In this document: positions 17,658-26,396 of the stretch, piece after piece
Position numbering within the stretch: the first letter of the stretch is position 1
Layout of the letters: each line of letters starts with the position of its first letter
NCBI RefSeq assembly: GCF_900215205.1
Contig: NZ_OBDY01000028.1
Coordinates: 82,542-146,541 of the forward strand
Reading direction: 5' to 3'
DNA: 64,000 nucleotides
Source of the DNA: Paractinoplanes atraurantiacus
Lineage (GTDB): Bacteria > Actinomycetota > Actinomycetes > Mycobacteriales > Micromonosporaceae
Notes under the pieces: model-generated
What the model saw: only the letters and a program-made list of their open reading frames with translations
What the model was told of the DNA's origin: nothing
Databases searched by the model: none
Program-made: the position numbers and the translations under genes

Positions 17658-18311
17658 ATGACGACGCTCGACGTGGAAGAGGCGGACATCGCCTGGGGAG
17701 ACGACGCGCCGGTGCTGCGCGGCGTCACCGTGCAGGCCAACCCCGGCGAGATCCTGGCCGTCACAGGCACGTCCGGGGCGGGCAAGACCACACTGCTCAG
17801 CGCCATGGCCGGGCTGCTGCCGCCGGTGACCGGGCTGGTGCTGGCCGACGGCGAGAAGGTCACCGACCGCGACCAGGCGGTGAAGCTGGGCATCGTGCTG
17901 ATCCCGCAGGACAACGGGCTGGCCGCGATCCTGACCGCGGCCGAGAACATCTCGGTGGCCGTCATCGCCACCGGCGGCACGGCGGCCGAGGCCCGCCGCC
18001 GCACGGCCGAGTCACTCGAGCCGCTGGGCCTGTCGGCTCAGGCCAACCAGCTCATCGAGGAGCTGTCGGGCGGCCAGCAGCAGCGCACAGCGATCGCCCG
18101 GGGCCTGGCCCTGCGCGGCGACGTCCTGCTGGCCGACGAGATCACCAGCGAGCTCGACGCGGCCAACCGCCAGCGCGTGATCGAACTGCTCAAGGCCGAG
18201 GCGGCCCGGGGCGTGGCCGTCGTCTTCGCCACCCACGACCCCGAGGCCGCGGCCGCCTGCGACCGGGAGCTGCACCTGGCCGACGGTGAGGCGGTCTGGG
18301 CCCGTCCCTAA
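17658..18311 (+). CDS. ABC transporter ATP-binding protein
   Basis: 217 residues: Walker A GTSGAGKTT, Q-loop, signature LSGGQQQR, Walker B LLADEITSELD and H-loop ATHD are all complete. Its size and style fit the LolD/MacB-type exporters. No permease gene adjoins it. The 3' end overlaps the convergent second ATPase gene by 4 bp (18308-18311). Substrate unknown. Confidence 0.93.
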   Translation: MTTLDVEEADIAWGDDAPVLRGVTVQANPGEILAVTGTSGAGKTTLLSAMAGLLPPVTGLVLADGEKVTDRDQAVKLGIVLIPQDNGLAAILTAAENISVAVIATGGTAAEARRRTAESLEPLGLSAQANQLIEELSGGQQQRTAIARGLALRGDVLLADEITSELDAANRQRVIELLKAEAARGVAVVFATHDPEAAAACDRELHLADGEAVWARP

Positions 18312-19138
18312 TGCTCCCCGGGGACCAGTGTGACTTCGCCGTCGACGTGCTGGACGGTGAACAGGGTGCCGGGCGGATAACTGCCCAGCACCTCCGGGGG
18401 CAGCTGCACGGTGCCGTCGCCGGCGACCACGGCGAAATCCTGGCCGTCGCGGCCCTCGGCGCCGACCCGGCCGTCGCGGATCGTCACGGCCCGGCCCAGG
18501 CGGGCGCCGACCTCGTTGTCGTGGGTGACCACGACGATCGTGGTCTGGCGCTCGGCGTTCACCGTCTCCATGGCCGCGAGGACCTCGTCGCGGCCGGCGG
18601 TGTCGAGGCGGCTCGTCGGCTCGTCGACCAGTAGCAGGCCGGGGCCGGTGGCGATGCCCACGGCCAGGGCGGCCCGCTGCCGGCCGCCCGGCGTCAGGTC
18701 GGACAGGCGCTGACGGCCCTGGCCGGGCAGGCCGACCAGGTCGAGGATGCGGTCGGGGTCGTCGAGCGTGATGCCGCGGCTGTGCGCGGCCCGGCGCTGG
18801 GCGAGCCAGATGTTGCGGTGCAGCGACGCGTACGGCAGCAGGTTGCGGGCGGCGCCCTGCAGGACGACGCCGATCTCGGTGCCGCGCAGGCGGCTGACCT
18901 CGCTGTCGGAGAGCTTGCCCATGTCGTACGTGCCGATGTTGATCCGGCCCGCGGACGGGCGCATCAGCCCGGCCAGCAGGGCGATCAAGGTGGACTTGCC
19001 GGAACCGGACGGCCCGACCAGGGCGATGGTCTCGCCCGGCGCGATGGACAGGTCGACACCGGCGAGGGCGACGACGTCGCCGGCCTCGGCACGGTAGATG
19101 TGCACCACGCGGCGGCAGGCGACGGCGAGTCCGTTCAT
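18308..19138 (-). CDS. ABC transporter ATP-binding protein, convergent
   Basis: 276 residues from the ATG at 19138 (MNGLAVACRRVVHIYRAEAG). Walker A GPSGSGKST, signature LTPGGRQRAAL in place of LSGGQ, Walker B LLLVDEPTSRLD and H-loop VVTHD are present. A beta-rich extension of about 50 residues follows the ATPase core and could be regulatory. TAGCGT is 7 nt upstream of the ATG. No permease is encoded beside it. Whether it works with the convergent ATPase gene is unclear. Confidence 0.92.
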   Translation of the reverse strand: MNGLAVACRRVVHIYRAEAGDVVALAGVDLSIAPGETIALVGPSGSGKSTLIALLAGLMRPSAGRINIGTYDMGKLSDSEVSRLRGTEIGVVLQGAARNLLPYASLHRNIWLAQRRAAHSRGITLDDPDRILDLVGLPGQGRQRLSDLTPGGRQRAALAVGIATGPGLLLVDEPTSRLDTAGRDEVLAAMETVNAERQTTIVVVTHDNEVGARLGRAVTIRDGRVGAEGRDGQDFAVVAGDGTVQLPPEVLGSYPPGTLFTVQHVDGEVTLVPGEH

Positions 19139-19201
19139 GCGCCACACGCTAGCGAAGGGTGCGGCCTGGTGACGACCCGCTACGCGGCCGCATTCTAGGG
19201 T

Positions 19202-20146
19202 GTGCGCGTGCGTGACATCGCCGTTTTCTCCGGATCCGCCCATACCGAACTCGCCGCCGAGATCTGCCACCACCTCGGCGTGCCGCTGCTGCCGACCAAA
19301 ACATCGAGGTTCGCCAACGACGTCATCGAGGTGCAGTTGCAGGGCAACTGCCGCGAACGGGACGTCTTCCTGATCCAGCCGCTGGTGCCGCCGACCCAGG
19401 AGAACCTGGTCGAGCTGCTGTTCATGCTGGACGCGGCCCGGGGCGCCTCGGCCGGGCGCATCACGGTGGTGATGCCGCATTACGCGTACGCCCGCAGCGA
19501 CAAGAAGGACGCGCCGCGCATCTCCATCGGTGGCCGGCTGGTGGCCGACCTGCTGACGACGGCGGGCGCCAACCGGGTGCTGGCCATGACGCTGCACGCG
19601 CCGCAGGTGCACGGCTTCTTCAGCATCCCGGTCGACCATCTGCACGCGCTGCGGGAGCTGGCCGACCACTTCAAGGTGTACGACCTGAGCAACACAGTCG
19701 TGGTCTCGCCGGATCTGGGCAACGCCAAGGAGGCGGCGGCGTTCGCGCGGCTCCTGGGAGTGGGGGTGGCGGCGGGCGCGAAGCAGCGGTTCGCCGACGA
19801 CAAGGTCGTGATCAGCACGGTGATCGGCGACGTGGCCGGCAAGGACGTGATCGTGCTGGACGACGAGATCGCCAAGGGCAGCACGGTCTTCGAGCTGCTG
19901 GACCGGCTGCGTGAGCGCGGCGCGAACAGTGTGCGGGTCGCGTGCACGCATGGGTTGTTCGCGGCGGACGCGGTGCAGCGGCTCTCGGCTGAGAAGGACA
20001 TCGAGGAGATCGTCTGTACGAACACAGTGCCGATCCCGGCCGCCAACCAGACCGACAAATTGACGGTCCTGTCGGTGGCGCCGGCCCTGGCCGAGGCAAT
20101 GCGCCGAATCCACAACGGCGAGTCGGTGAGCGCGCTGTTCGCTTGA
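19202..20146 (+). CDS. prs: Ribose-phosphate pyrophosphokinase
   Basis: 314 residues. It makes PRPP from ribose-5-phosphate and ATP for purine, pyrimidine, NAD, His and Trp synthesis. The family motifs VFSGSAHTELA, a catalytic YARSDKKD segment and the PRPP loop VLDDEIAKGST are present; the loop differs from the common VDDMIDTAGT form, pointing to a divergent paralogue. A GTG at 19202 is used, with CATTCT 5 nt before it; GTG 19208 is possible. A 17-bp tandem repeat begins inside the last codons and runs past the stop. Confidence 0.93.
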   Translation: MRVRDIAVFSGSAHTELAAEICHHLGVPLLPTKTSRFANDVIEVQLQGNCRERDVFLIQPLVPPTQENLVELLFMLDAARGASAGRITVVMPHYAYARSDKKDAPRISIGGRLVADLLTTAGANRVLAMTLHAPQVHGFFSIPVDHLHALRELADHFKVYDLSNTVVVSPDLGNAKEAAAFARLLGVGVAAGAKQRFADDKVVISTVIGDVAGKDVIVLDDEIAKGSTVFELLDRLRERGANSVRVACTHGLFAADAVQRLSAEKDIEEIVCTNTVPIPAANQTDKLTVLSVAPALAEAMRRIHNGESVSALFA

Positions 20147-20178
20147 GTGCGCTGTTCGCTTGAGTGCGCTGTTCGCTT
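20128..20178. repeat. Three-copy 17-bp repeat spanning the prs stop
   Basis: Three near-exact units of GAGTGCGCTGTTCGCTT, beginning in the last codons of the PRPP synthetase gene; the TGA (20144-20146) joins units 1 and 2. The unit is not a multiple of three. Confidence 0.93.
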
Positions 20179-20289
20179 GAGCGCGGGATGGAGGGGGACG
20201 GGGAGGGCAAGACTCCGTCCCCCGCGAGCACAGTTTCATCCGCCGGGTCGGGCTCAGCTCCTTTCGCCGAGGGGGTGTACAGAAGTAGC

Positions 20290-20303
20290 TGGGAGCGCTC
20301 CCA
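20290..20303. promoter_or_regulatory. Perfect CebR-type operator, no gene behind it
   Basis: TGGGAGCGCTCCCA is the exact 14-bp palindrome bound by the cellobiose-responsive repressor CebR in Streptomyces. It lies between the 3' ends of prs and the LPMO gene, with no start codon that it could serve on either strand nearby. Confidence 0.7.
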
Positions 20304-20370
20304 TTGATGAATGTAACTCCCCGAGGCGGCCAGCGCTAGGTGGTGCCTCGGGTCGCTCTGGGCGTGGGTG

Positions 20371-21477
20371 TCAGACGGTGCCGCAGGTTGCTGTGGGTGT
20401 GGCTGGGATGCCGGAATTGATGAAGCCGAACGATGTCGACGCCCCGGCGGCCAAGGAGCCGTTGTAGGAGGCGTTCGTTGCGGTCACGGTGGAGCCGCTG
20501 GCGCTGACTGTGGCGTTCCAGCCCTGCTGCACCGAGACCGCCGATGGGTAGGCCAGCGTCACTCGCCAACCGCTGATCGCGGCCGCGCCGGCCGTCACCG
20601 TCACGGTGCCCTGGTAGCCGCCCTGCCACTGGCTGCTCACCGAATACGTGGCCGAGCAGGCGCCCGTCGCCGGCGGGGGAGTGGTAGTCGGCGGCGGGGT
20701 GGTGGGCGGAGGGGTGCTGGGCGGCGGGGTGGTGGGCGGCGGGGTGCTGGGCGGAGGCGTGGTCGGTGGCGGTGTCGTCGGGGGCGGCGTCGTGGTGGTG
20801 CCGCCGAAGTTGACGTCGCTGCAGAAGTAGTAGGACTGGTCGGCGTGGCTGGCCTGCCAGATCGTGTAGACCATGGCCCGGCCGCTGCGGCCCGAGAGGC
20901 GCACCGGTGTGCTGATCGCGACGCCGTTGCTCAGCTGCTCCGGCCACTGTGCGGCGGGAGTGTTGCCGATCTCGGCCACCTTCTGCAGGTCGGACCATCT
21001 CAGGGCCTGTGTCGTCGGGTCGAAGCCGGGCTTCGTCACGTACACCCAGATGTAGTCGGCGCCGTGGCGGGCGCCGTCGAAGAGGCGTACGTCGAAGGAA
21101 TTTCCGATGTTCGCCGCCTGCCAGTTGCCGACGGCGTCCATCGCGTTGTAGCGGCCGCTCTCGGTGTGGCCGGCGCTGCACAGCTGCCCGTCGGGGATGG
21201 CGGCCTGGTGGTTGCCGGCCACGCCCTCACGGAACAGGCCGTTCCAGTTCCACATGGCGTTCGGGTTGGCCTGCCACGCCTGCCAGCACATCGGGTCGAG
21301 GGTGGCCATGGTCGGGTCCTGGAACTTGCTGCCCCAGCGTTCGTAGCAGCCGTAGTTGCGCGACGCGGGCCCGGTCACGTTGCCGTGGGCCGACGCGGGA
21401 CTGGAGGGGGCGAGGAGGGCGACGGCGGCGATGAGGACGCCGGCCATCGCGCTGACTATCAAGGGTTTCGTACGCAT
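20371..21477 (-). CDS. AA10 lytic polysaccharide monooxygenase with CBM2
   Basis: 368 residues from ATG 21477. A signal peptide ends at ASA, leaving His31 as the mature N-terminus (HGNVTGPASRNYGC), which forms half of the copper histidine brace; the second His is in CSAGHTESG. The AA10 domain runs to about residue 215 (YYFCSDVNF near its end). A (TPPPT)n linker follows, then a C-terminal CBM2 (SVSSQWQGGYQGTVTV). AA10 enzymes oxidatively cleave crystalline chitin or cellulose outside the cell; CBM2 and the nearby CebR-type site favour cellulose, but this is inference. A TTGACA promoter lies upstream. Confidence 0.95.
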   Translation of the reverse strand: MRTKPLIVSAMAGVLIAAVALLAPSSPASAHGNVTGPASRNYGCYERWGSKFQDPTMATLDPMCWQAWQANPNAMWNWNGLFREGVAGNHQAAIPDGQLCSAGHTESGRYNAMDAVGNWQAANIGNSFDVRLFDGARHGADYIWVYVTKPGFDPTTQALRWSDLQKVAEIGNTPAAQWPEQLSNGVAISTPVRLSGRSGRAMVYTIWQASHADQSYYFCSDVNFGGTTTTPPPTTPPPTTPPPSTPPPTTPPPSTPPPTTPPPTTTPPPATGACSATYSVSSQWQGGYQGTVTVTAGAAAISGWRVTLAYPSAVSVQQGWNATVSASGSTVTATNASYNGSLAAGASTSFGFINSGIPATPTATCGTV

Positions 21478-21559
21478 GAGGGCTCGTGCTCCGCGGTGTC
21501 TGGAGAACTTGCGGAGGACTGCCCTCAGTCTCCGCGGGGGTTGCCGGCGCGTGGACATC

Positions 21560-21588
21560 ACCCTGACCGTTGAATCGATTAATGTCAA
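21560..21588 (-). promoter_or_regulatory. Promoter of the LPMO gene
   Basis: Read on the minus strand, TTGACA (21583-21588) and CAGGGT (21560-21565) are separated by 17 bp. The predicted start is about 75 bp upstream of the LPMO ATG. Confidence 0.5.
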
Positions 21589-21614
21589 TAAGTGTCACCG
21601 GGTACAAATAACGC

Positions 21615-22310
21615 ATGGAATCCGTGCGCGCTGCCGCTGCTCTGCTCAGAGACGCCGGCGCCGTCGTCGTCTTCACCGGGGCCGGCATGTCGGCCGAGAG
21701 TGGCATCCCCACTTTCCGCGACTCGCTGACCGGGCTCTGGGCACGTTTCAGCCCCGAGGAGCTGGCCACCCCCGAGGCCTTCGAGAAAGACCCGGAGCTG
21801 GTCTGGAGCTGGTACGAGTGGCGCCGCGCCGCCGTCGAGAAAGCCGCGCCCAACGCCGGCCACGAGGCGGTGGCGGAAATCGGCGGCACCTTGATCACTC
21901 AGAACGTCGACGACCTGCACGAGCGGGCCGGCTCGGCTGACCCGATCCACCTGCACGGCAGCCTGTTCGCCCCGCGCTGCTTCGACTGCGGGCGCGCGAC
22001 CACCGGCGCGGTCTGTGCCGAGTGTGGTGGCCGGTCCCGGCCCGGCGTGGTCTGGTTCGGTGAGCAGTTGCCGGCCGCGGCCCTCGCCAGAGCGGTCGAG
22101 GCGGCCGAGAGCTGCGACCTGCTGATCACCGTGGGCACGTCCGGCCTGGTCTACCCGGCGGCCGAGATCCCGCACGTGGCCGCCGTGAACGGCGCCGCCG
22201 TCATCCAGGTCAACCCGCGGCCGACGCCGCTCGACGAGGTGGCGGCGGTGAACCTGCGGGGCACGGCGGCCACGCTGTTGCCCGCGATCCTCAGGGAAGC
22301 CACAGGGTAA
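21615..22310 (+). CDS. Sir2-family NAD-dependent deacylase
   Basis: 231 residues. The NAD-binding GAGMSAESGIPTFRD motif, TQNVDDLH with its Asn/Asp pair, the catalytic His in HLHGSLF and the zinc-binding CFDC...CAEC cluster are all present, so it should be active. Sirtuins remove acyl groups from lysine and consume NAD. TACAAA (21603-21608) lies exactly 6 nt before the ATG, consistent with a leaderless mRNA. It is divergent from the LPMO gene. Confidence 0.95.
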   Translation: MESVRAAAALLRDAGAVVVFTGAGMSAESGIPTFRDSLTGLWARFSPEELATPEAFEKDPELVWSWYEWRRAAVEKAAPNAGHEAVAEIGGTLITQNVDDLHERAGSADPIHLHGSLFAPRCFDCGRATTGAVCAECGGRSRPGVVWFGEQLPAAALARAVEAAESCDLLITVGTSGLVYPAAEIPHVAAVNGAAVIQVNPRPTPLDEVAAVNLRGTAATLLPAILREATG

Positions 22311-22361
22311 AAACCTGGCGAACCGCCACCAAGCACCCCGTACGGCGCGGATCATGTCGTC

Positions 22362-24389
22362 ATGGGTGTCATGGCTTACCCCCTCCGGTACGCGCTCGCC
22401 GACCTGGCCCTGGCGCTCAGCCGGGTCTCGCACGATCCGGCGGCGGTGCAGTCCACGGCGGCGCGCGCGGCCGCCGACATGATCGGTGACGGCGCGGGCG
22501 TGCAACTGCTGCGTGATGACGGCCGGTACGACGGCATCACGTACCACCACATCGACGAGCAGCGCTCGCAGTCGCTGTCGCGGGTGCTCGACCATGTCGA
22601 CCAGCTCCCGGACGACGACTTCTCGACCGCGATGGCGGCCAGCCGGCGCCCGATCGTGCTGGCCGGCGACGGCGTCGAGCCCCTGGCCGGCGAGGAACAC
22701 GAGATCCACGCGGCGGTCCTGTGCCCGGTGATCGTCGACAACACGTACGCCGGCTATCTGGTGTTGACCCGCGAGGCGACCGGCTCCTTCTATTCGACGG
22801 CGGAGGTCGAGCTCGCCCGCGACATCGCCGGTGAGCTGGCCCTGGCCTGTTCGAGTGCCCGCGCCCTGGAGCGGCTGCGGGCCAGCGAGGAGCGGTATCG
22901 CCGGGTCCTGGAGACGATCCCCGAGGGTGTGCTGCAACTCGACCACGACGGCGTCATCACGTACGCCAACGAGCCGATCGGCGTGGTCCTCGGCATGCCC
23001 CGTTCGCAGCTGGTCGGGGTGTCGATGCGCGGCTTCCTCAACGACCAGGGGCAGAAGGAGCTCAACCGGCGCATCAACGAGTGCATGCAGGGCCGCTCGA
23101 CGGTGGGCGCGACCCGGCTCATGCGCGCCGACGGCTCGCAGCGCAGCGTGCGGATCAGCATGATGCCGCTGACCGACGACCACGGCACCTTCAACGGCGT
23201 GGTCTGCATGGTCACCGACACCACCGACCACATCGACGCCCGCGGCCTCAAGCGCCAGCTCGATCACCTGCGCCGGCTCGACAGCCTGAGCCAGCTCATC
23301 GGCGGCATCTCGCACGACTTCAACAACCTGCTGACCGTGGTCGGCGGCTCGGCCGAGATGATCACGTCGACCACGCCCGAGGAGCACCCGACGCACAAGC
23401 TGGCGGCGGACATCCTGGAGGCGGTCGGCACCGGCCGCACCCTCACCCACCAGCTGCTGGCGTTCGGCCGCAGCGAGGGCAACCGCCCCGAGATCATCCC
23501 GATCCCGGACCTGCTCACCGACGTCCAGTCGCTGTTCAGCCGCACGCTCGGCGAGCACATCGGCCTCGACCTGGCCTTCGGGCCGGACGTCTGGCCGGTA
23601 CGGGCGGAGCGCGGCCCTCTGGAGCAGGCGCTGGTCAACCTGGCCGCGAACGCCCGCGACGCGATGCTGCACGGCGGCATGCTGCGGGTGGCCGCGATGA
23701 ACGAGCTGATCGAGGCGGACAAGGCCCGGGAGGAGGGCATCCCGCCGGGCCGGCTCGTGCACATGGTCATCACCGACACGGGCGCGGGCATGACCGAGGA
23801 GGTACGCCGGCGCGCGCTGGAGCCGTTCTTCACCACGCGCCCGACGGCGGCCGGCCTGGGGCTGGCCACCACGGCCGGCATCGTGCAGGGGCTGGGCGGG
23901 CACATCGAGCTGGAGTCGGCGCCCCGGATGGGCACCACCGTGCACCTCTACCTGCCGGCGGCCGACGAGAAGCCGGCCTCGGCCGAGGGCCGTCAGGGCG
24001 CGGCGTCGGTCATCGGCCGGGTGCTGATCGTCGAGGATCAACCGGAGGTGGCCCAGCTCGTGCAGCGGCTCATCGAGCCGGCCGGCTACGCGATCACGGT
24101 GGCCACCGACGCGCTGCAGGCGGTCACCCAGGTGGCCGGCGGCGCCCACCCCGACCTGCTGATCACCGACGTGGTGATGCCGACGATGACCGGGCCCGAG
24201 CTGGCCTCGGCGCTGCGCACGCACCGCCCGGACCTGCCGGTGCTCTTCATGTCGGGCTACACCGCGGCGTCGCTCGGCCCGCAGCTGCACCTCGACGACA
24301 ACAGCATGCTGATCGAGAAGCCGTTCACCCGATCGACCCTGCTGGGCGCGATCCGCACCCTGTGCGGGCCGCAGCCGACTACCTCCTGA
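22362..24389 (+). CDS. Hybrid sensor histidine kinase (GAF-PAS-HK-REC)
   Basis: 675 residues and no transmembrane helix, so a cytoplasmic sensor. GAF-like domain about 15-165, PAS about 175-300, HisKA with phospho-acceptor His318 (GISHDFNNLL), and a HATPase with DTGAGM and GLGLATTAG boxes about 420-535. A receiver domain with Asp603 (LLITDVVMP) closes the protein. The fused receiver suggests phosphorelay to a separate partner; none is encoded nearby. Input signal unknown. Confidence 0.93.
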   Translation: MGVMAYPLRYALADLALALSRVSHDPAAVQSTAARAAADMIGDGAGVQLLRDDGRYDGITYHHIDEQRSQSLSRVLDHVDQLPDDDFSTAMAASRRPIVLAGDGVEPLAGEEHEIHAAVLCPVIVDNTYAGYLVLTREATGSFYSTAEVELARDIAGELALACSSARALERLRASEERYRRVLETIPEGVLQLDHDGVITYANEPIGVVLGMPRSQLVGVSMRGFLNDQGQKELNRRINECMQGRSTVGATRLMRADGSQRSVRISMMPLTDDHGTFNGVVCMVTDTTDHIDARGLKRQLDHLRRLDSLSQLIGGISHDFNNLLTVVGGSAEMITSTTPEEHPTHKLAADILEAVGTGRTLTHQLLAFGRSEGNRPEIIPIPDLLTDVQSLFSRTLGEHIGLDLAFGPDVWPVRAERGPLEQALVNLAANARDAMLHGGMLRVAAMNELIEADKAREEGIPPGRLVHMVITDTGAGMTEEVRRRALEPFFTTRPTAAGLGLATTAGIVQGLGGHIELESAPRMGTTVHLYLPAADEKPASAEGRQGAASVIGRVLIVEDQPEVAQLVQRLIEPAGYAITVATDALQAVTQVAGGAHPDLLITDVVMPTMTGPELASALRTHRPDLPVLFMSGYTAASLGPQLHLDDNSMLIEKPFTRSTLLGAIRTLCGPQPTTS

Positions 24390-24563
24390 ACGAGGGCCGC
24401 CCCAGCGGGTAACGGGAATCCCAGGACTCCTACCAAAGGTGCGAACTCGGGCTTCAAAGCTTGCCATCCGATCCGGACAAACAGCAATATTCCGGGTCTG
24501 TACGACTTGGTCGGCCGCCTCCGGGGCGGTGGACGGGGCCGGTTGGATGGGGAAGGACGCCGA

Positions 24564-26372
24564 GTGACCCAGGATCGCACGAGGGATCGGGCAAACCGCG
24601 CAGGCCGCGCCGAAGCGGACGGCACGTCGACCATGGACCTCAGCGGGCGGTGCGTCGGCAGCTCGTACGTCCTGCAACGCCCGATCGGCCAAGGTGCCAC
24701 CGGCACCGTCTGGGAGGCCCTGGACCGCACGTCCGGCGAGTCGGTGGCGGTGAAACTCCTGCACGAGAGCCTGCTGCGCCAACCCAAGCTGGTCACCCGC
24801 TTCGTGCAGGAGCGCACGATCCTGCGGATGCTGCGCCACCGCAACGTGGTCCGGGTCCGCGACCTGTTCAGCGTCGGCGAGACCCTCGGCCTCGTGATGG
24901 ACCTCGTCGCCGGCGGCAACCTGCGCGACCTGCTGCGCGACGAGCACACCATCGCGCCCGGCGAGGCGGCCCGGCTGACCGCGCAGGTCGCCGCCGCCCT
25001 GGCCGAGGCGCACGAGCTCGGCGTGGTGCACCGCGACCTCAAGCCGGACAACATCCTGCTCGACACCGGCGACGGGCCGCCCGAGACCCGGCTCACCGAC
25101 TTCGGCGTGGCCCGCATCCTCAACACCCCGAGCATGACCACGCCCAGCTCGGTCTTCGGCACGCCGCACTACATGGCGCCGGAGGCGTTCCGCGGGTCGA
25201 CGGCCAGCCCGGCGACCGACGTGTACGCGTTCGGCGTGCTGCTGTACGAGCTGGTCAGCGGCTACCCGCCGTACCGCAGCGACTCGATCCCCGATCTGAT
25301 GCGCCTGCACCTCGAGGGCGCGCCCGAGCGCCGGCCCGGCATCCCGGACGAGCTCTGGGAGGTGATCACGGCCTGCATGGAGCAGAAGCCGCGGCTGCGC
25401 CCGACGGCGGCCGAGCTGGTGGCCGAGCTCTCCGACCTGGCGATCAAGCTGAGCGAGGCGCCCGCCCTCACGCCGCCACCAGAACCGGCGCCGGCTCCGG
25501 CGCGGCAGCGGGACTCGGCCCTGGGGCGGGAGCCGGCCGGGATGCGGGAGCCCGCCGAAAGGCAGGAGCCGGCGCCGCACCCGCGGTCGATCGTCCCCAA
25601 GCCCCGCCGCGAGCAACGCCGCAACGCCGCGCCGAGCTGGCGCTGGGCCCGTCCCGGCGCGACCCTGTCGATGGTGGCCGGCGCGATGGCCGTCTCGGCC
25701 GTGGTGACCACCGCCTGGCACATCGGCCGCGCCGACGGCGGGACCCAGGACTTGGCCGCGCCACAGGTCATCACCGTGCCCGCTCCGCAGCGACAGCAAC
25801 AGCAGCAGACCCAGCGCAAGTCGGCCACCCGGGACGCCGCCGCTCCCCAGCCGCCCGCGGCGACGACCCGGGCCGGGAGCGTTCCCCGGGTCCGTCCGGG
25901 CGTTGCGGCCGTCGTGACTTCTCCGACCCCTGCGGCCGTACGCCCGAAGCCCGTGACCACGAGCAAGGCGCAACCGACCCGCTCACCGCAACCCGAGGCC
26001 AAGCCGTACGGGCCCTGGAACTGCACCCAGTCGTTCGCCATCGACTTCCGCAACCGCACCGGCCTCGGCGTCAAGCCGTGCCAGATGCTCGGCCGCGACA
26101 TCCGCTACCAGGCCTCGCTGACCGCGCCCGGCAACGGCGCCCGCGGCAGCATCACCGTCTCGCTGCGCGACGCCGGCTCCGGCCGCACCGTCGCCGGCCC
26201 GAAGACGTGCGACGGCCTGACCTTCGACGGCGACGCCGCCACCCGCAGCTGCGGCCCGGCCGGCGCCCAGCCCACCCGCGGCCGCAGCTACACCGTCGTC
26301 GTCTCCTACCGCTACGAGCGCGACGGCCGGACCCTCGCCAACACCGCGAGGGGCTCCACCTTCGAGTGGTGA
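24564..26372 (+). CDS. Transmembrane Ser/Thr protein kinase
   Basis: 602 residues from the GTG at 24564, preceded by GGAAGG. The Hanks-type kinase domain (about 30-300) has IGQGATGTVWE, the catalytic VVHRDLKPDN, DFGVARI and GTPHYMAPEA, so it looks active. A basic/Pro-rich juxtamembrane region and one helix at about 368-390 lead to an extracellular part of about 210 residues. Its last ~110 residues (from GPWNCTQSFAIDF) contain Cys pairs and look like a secreted beta domain that I do not recognise; PASTA repeats are absent. It ends 24 bp before the convergent pectinesterase-like gene. Confidence 0.93.
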   Translation: MTQDRTRDRANRAGRAEADGTSTMDLSGRCVGSSYVLQRPIGQGATGTVWEALDRTSGESVAVKLLHESLLRQPKLVTRFVQERTILRMLRHRNVVRVRDLFSVGETLGLVMDLVAGGNLRDLLRDEHTIAPGEAARLTAQVAAALAEAHELGVVHRDLKPDNILLDTGDGPPETRLTDFGVARILNTPSMTTPSSVFGTPHYMAPEAFRGSTASPATDVYAFGVLLYELVSGYPPYRSDSIPDLMRLHLEGAPERRPGIPDELWEVITACMEQKPRLRPTAAELVAELSDLAIKLSEAPALTPPPEPAPAPARQRDSALGREPAGMREPAERQEPAPHPRSIVPKPRREQRRNAAPSWRWARPGATLSMVAGAMAVSAVVTTAWHIGRADGGTQDLAAPQVITVPAPQRQQQQQTQRKSATRDAAAPQPPAATTRAGSVPRVRPGVAAVVTSPTPAAVRPKPVTTSKAQPTRSPQPEAKPYGPWNCTQSFAIDFRNRTGLGVKPCQMLGRDIRYQASLTAPGNGARGSITVSLRDAGSGRTVAGPKTCDGLTFDGDAATRSCGPAGAQPTRGRSYTVVVSYRYERDGRTLANTARGSTFEW

Positions 26373-26396
26373 TCCGGCCGCCGGCCCATCAGCGGC

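Noticed and set aside
21585..25973. 1,462-codon minus-strand open frame across sirtuin, histidine kinase and Ser/Thr kinase
   Set aside because: It runs antisense through three clearly recognised genes and has no motif of its own.
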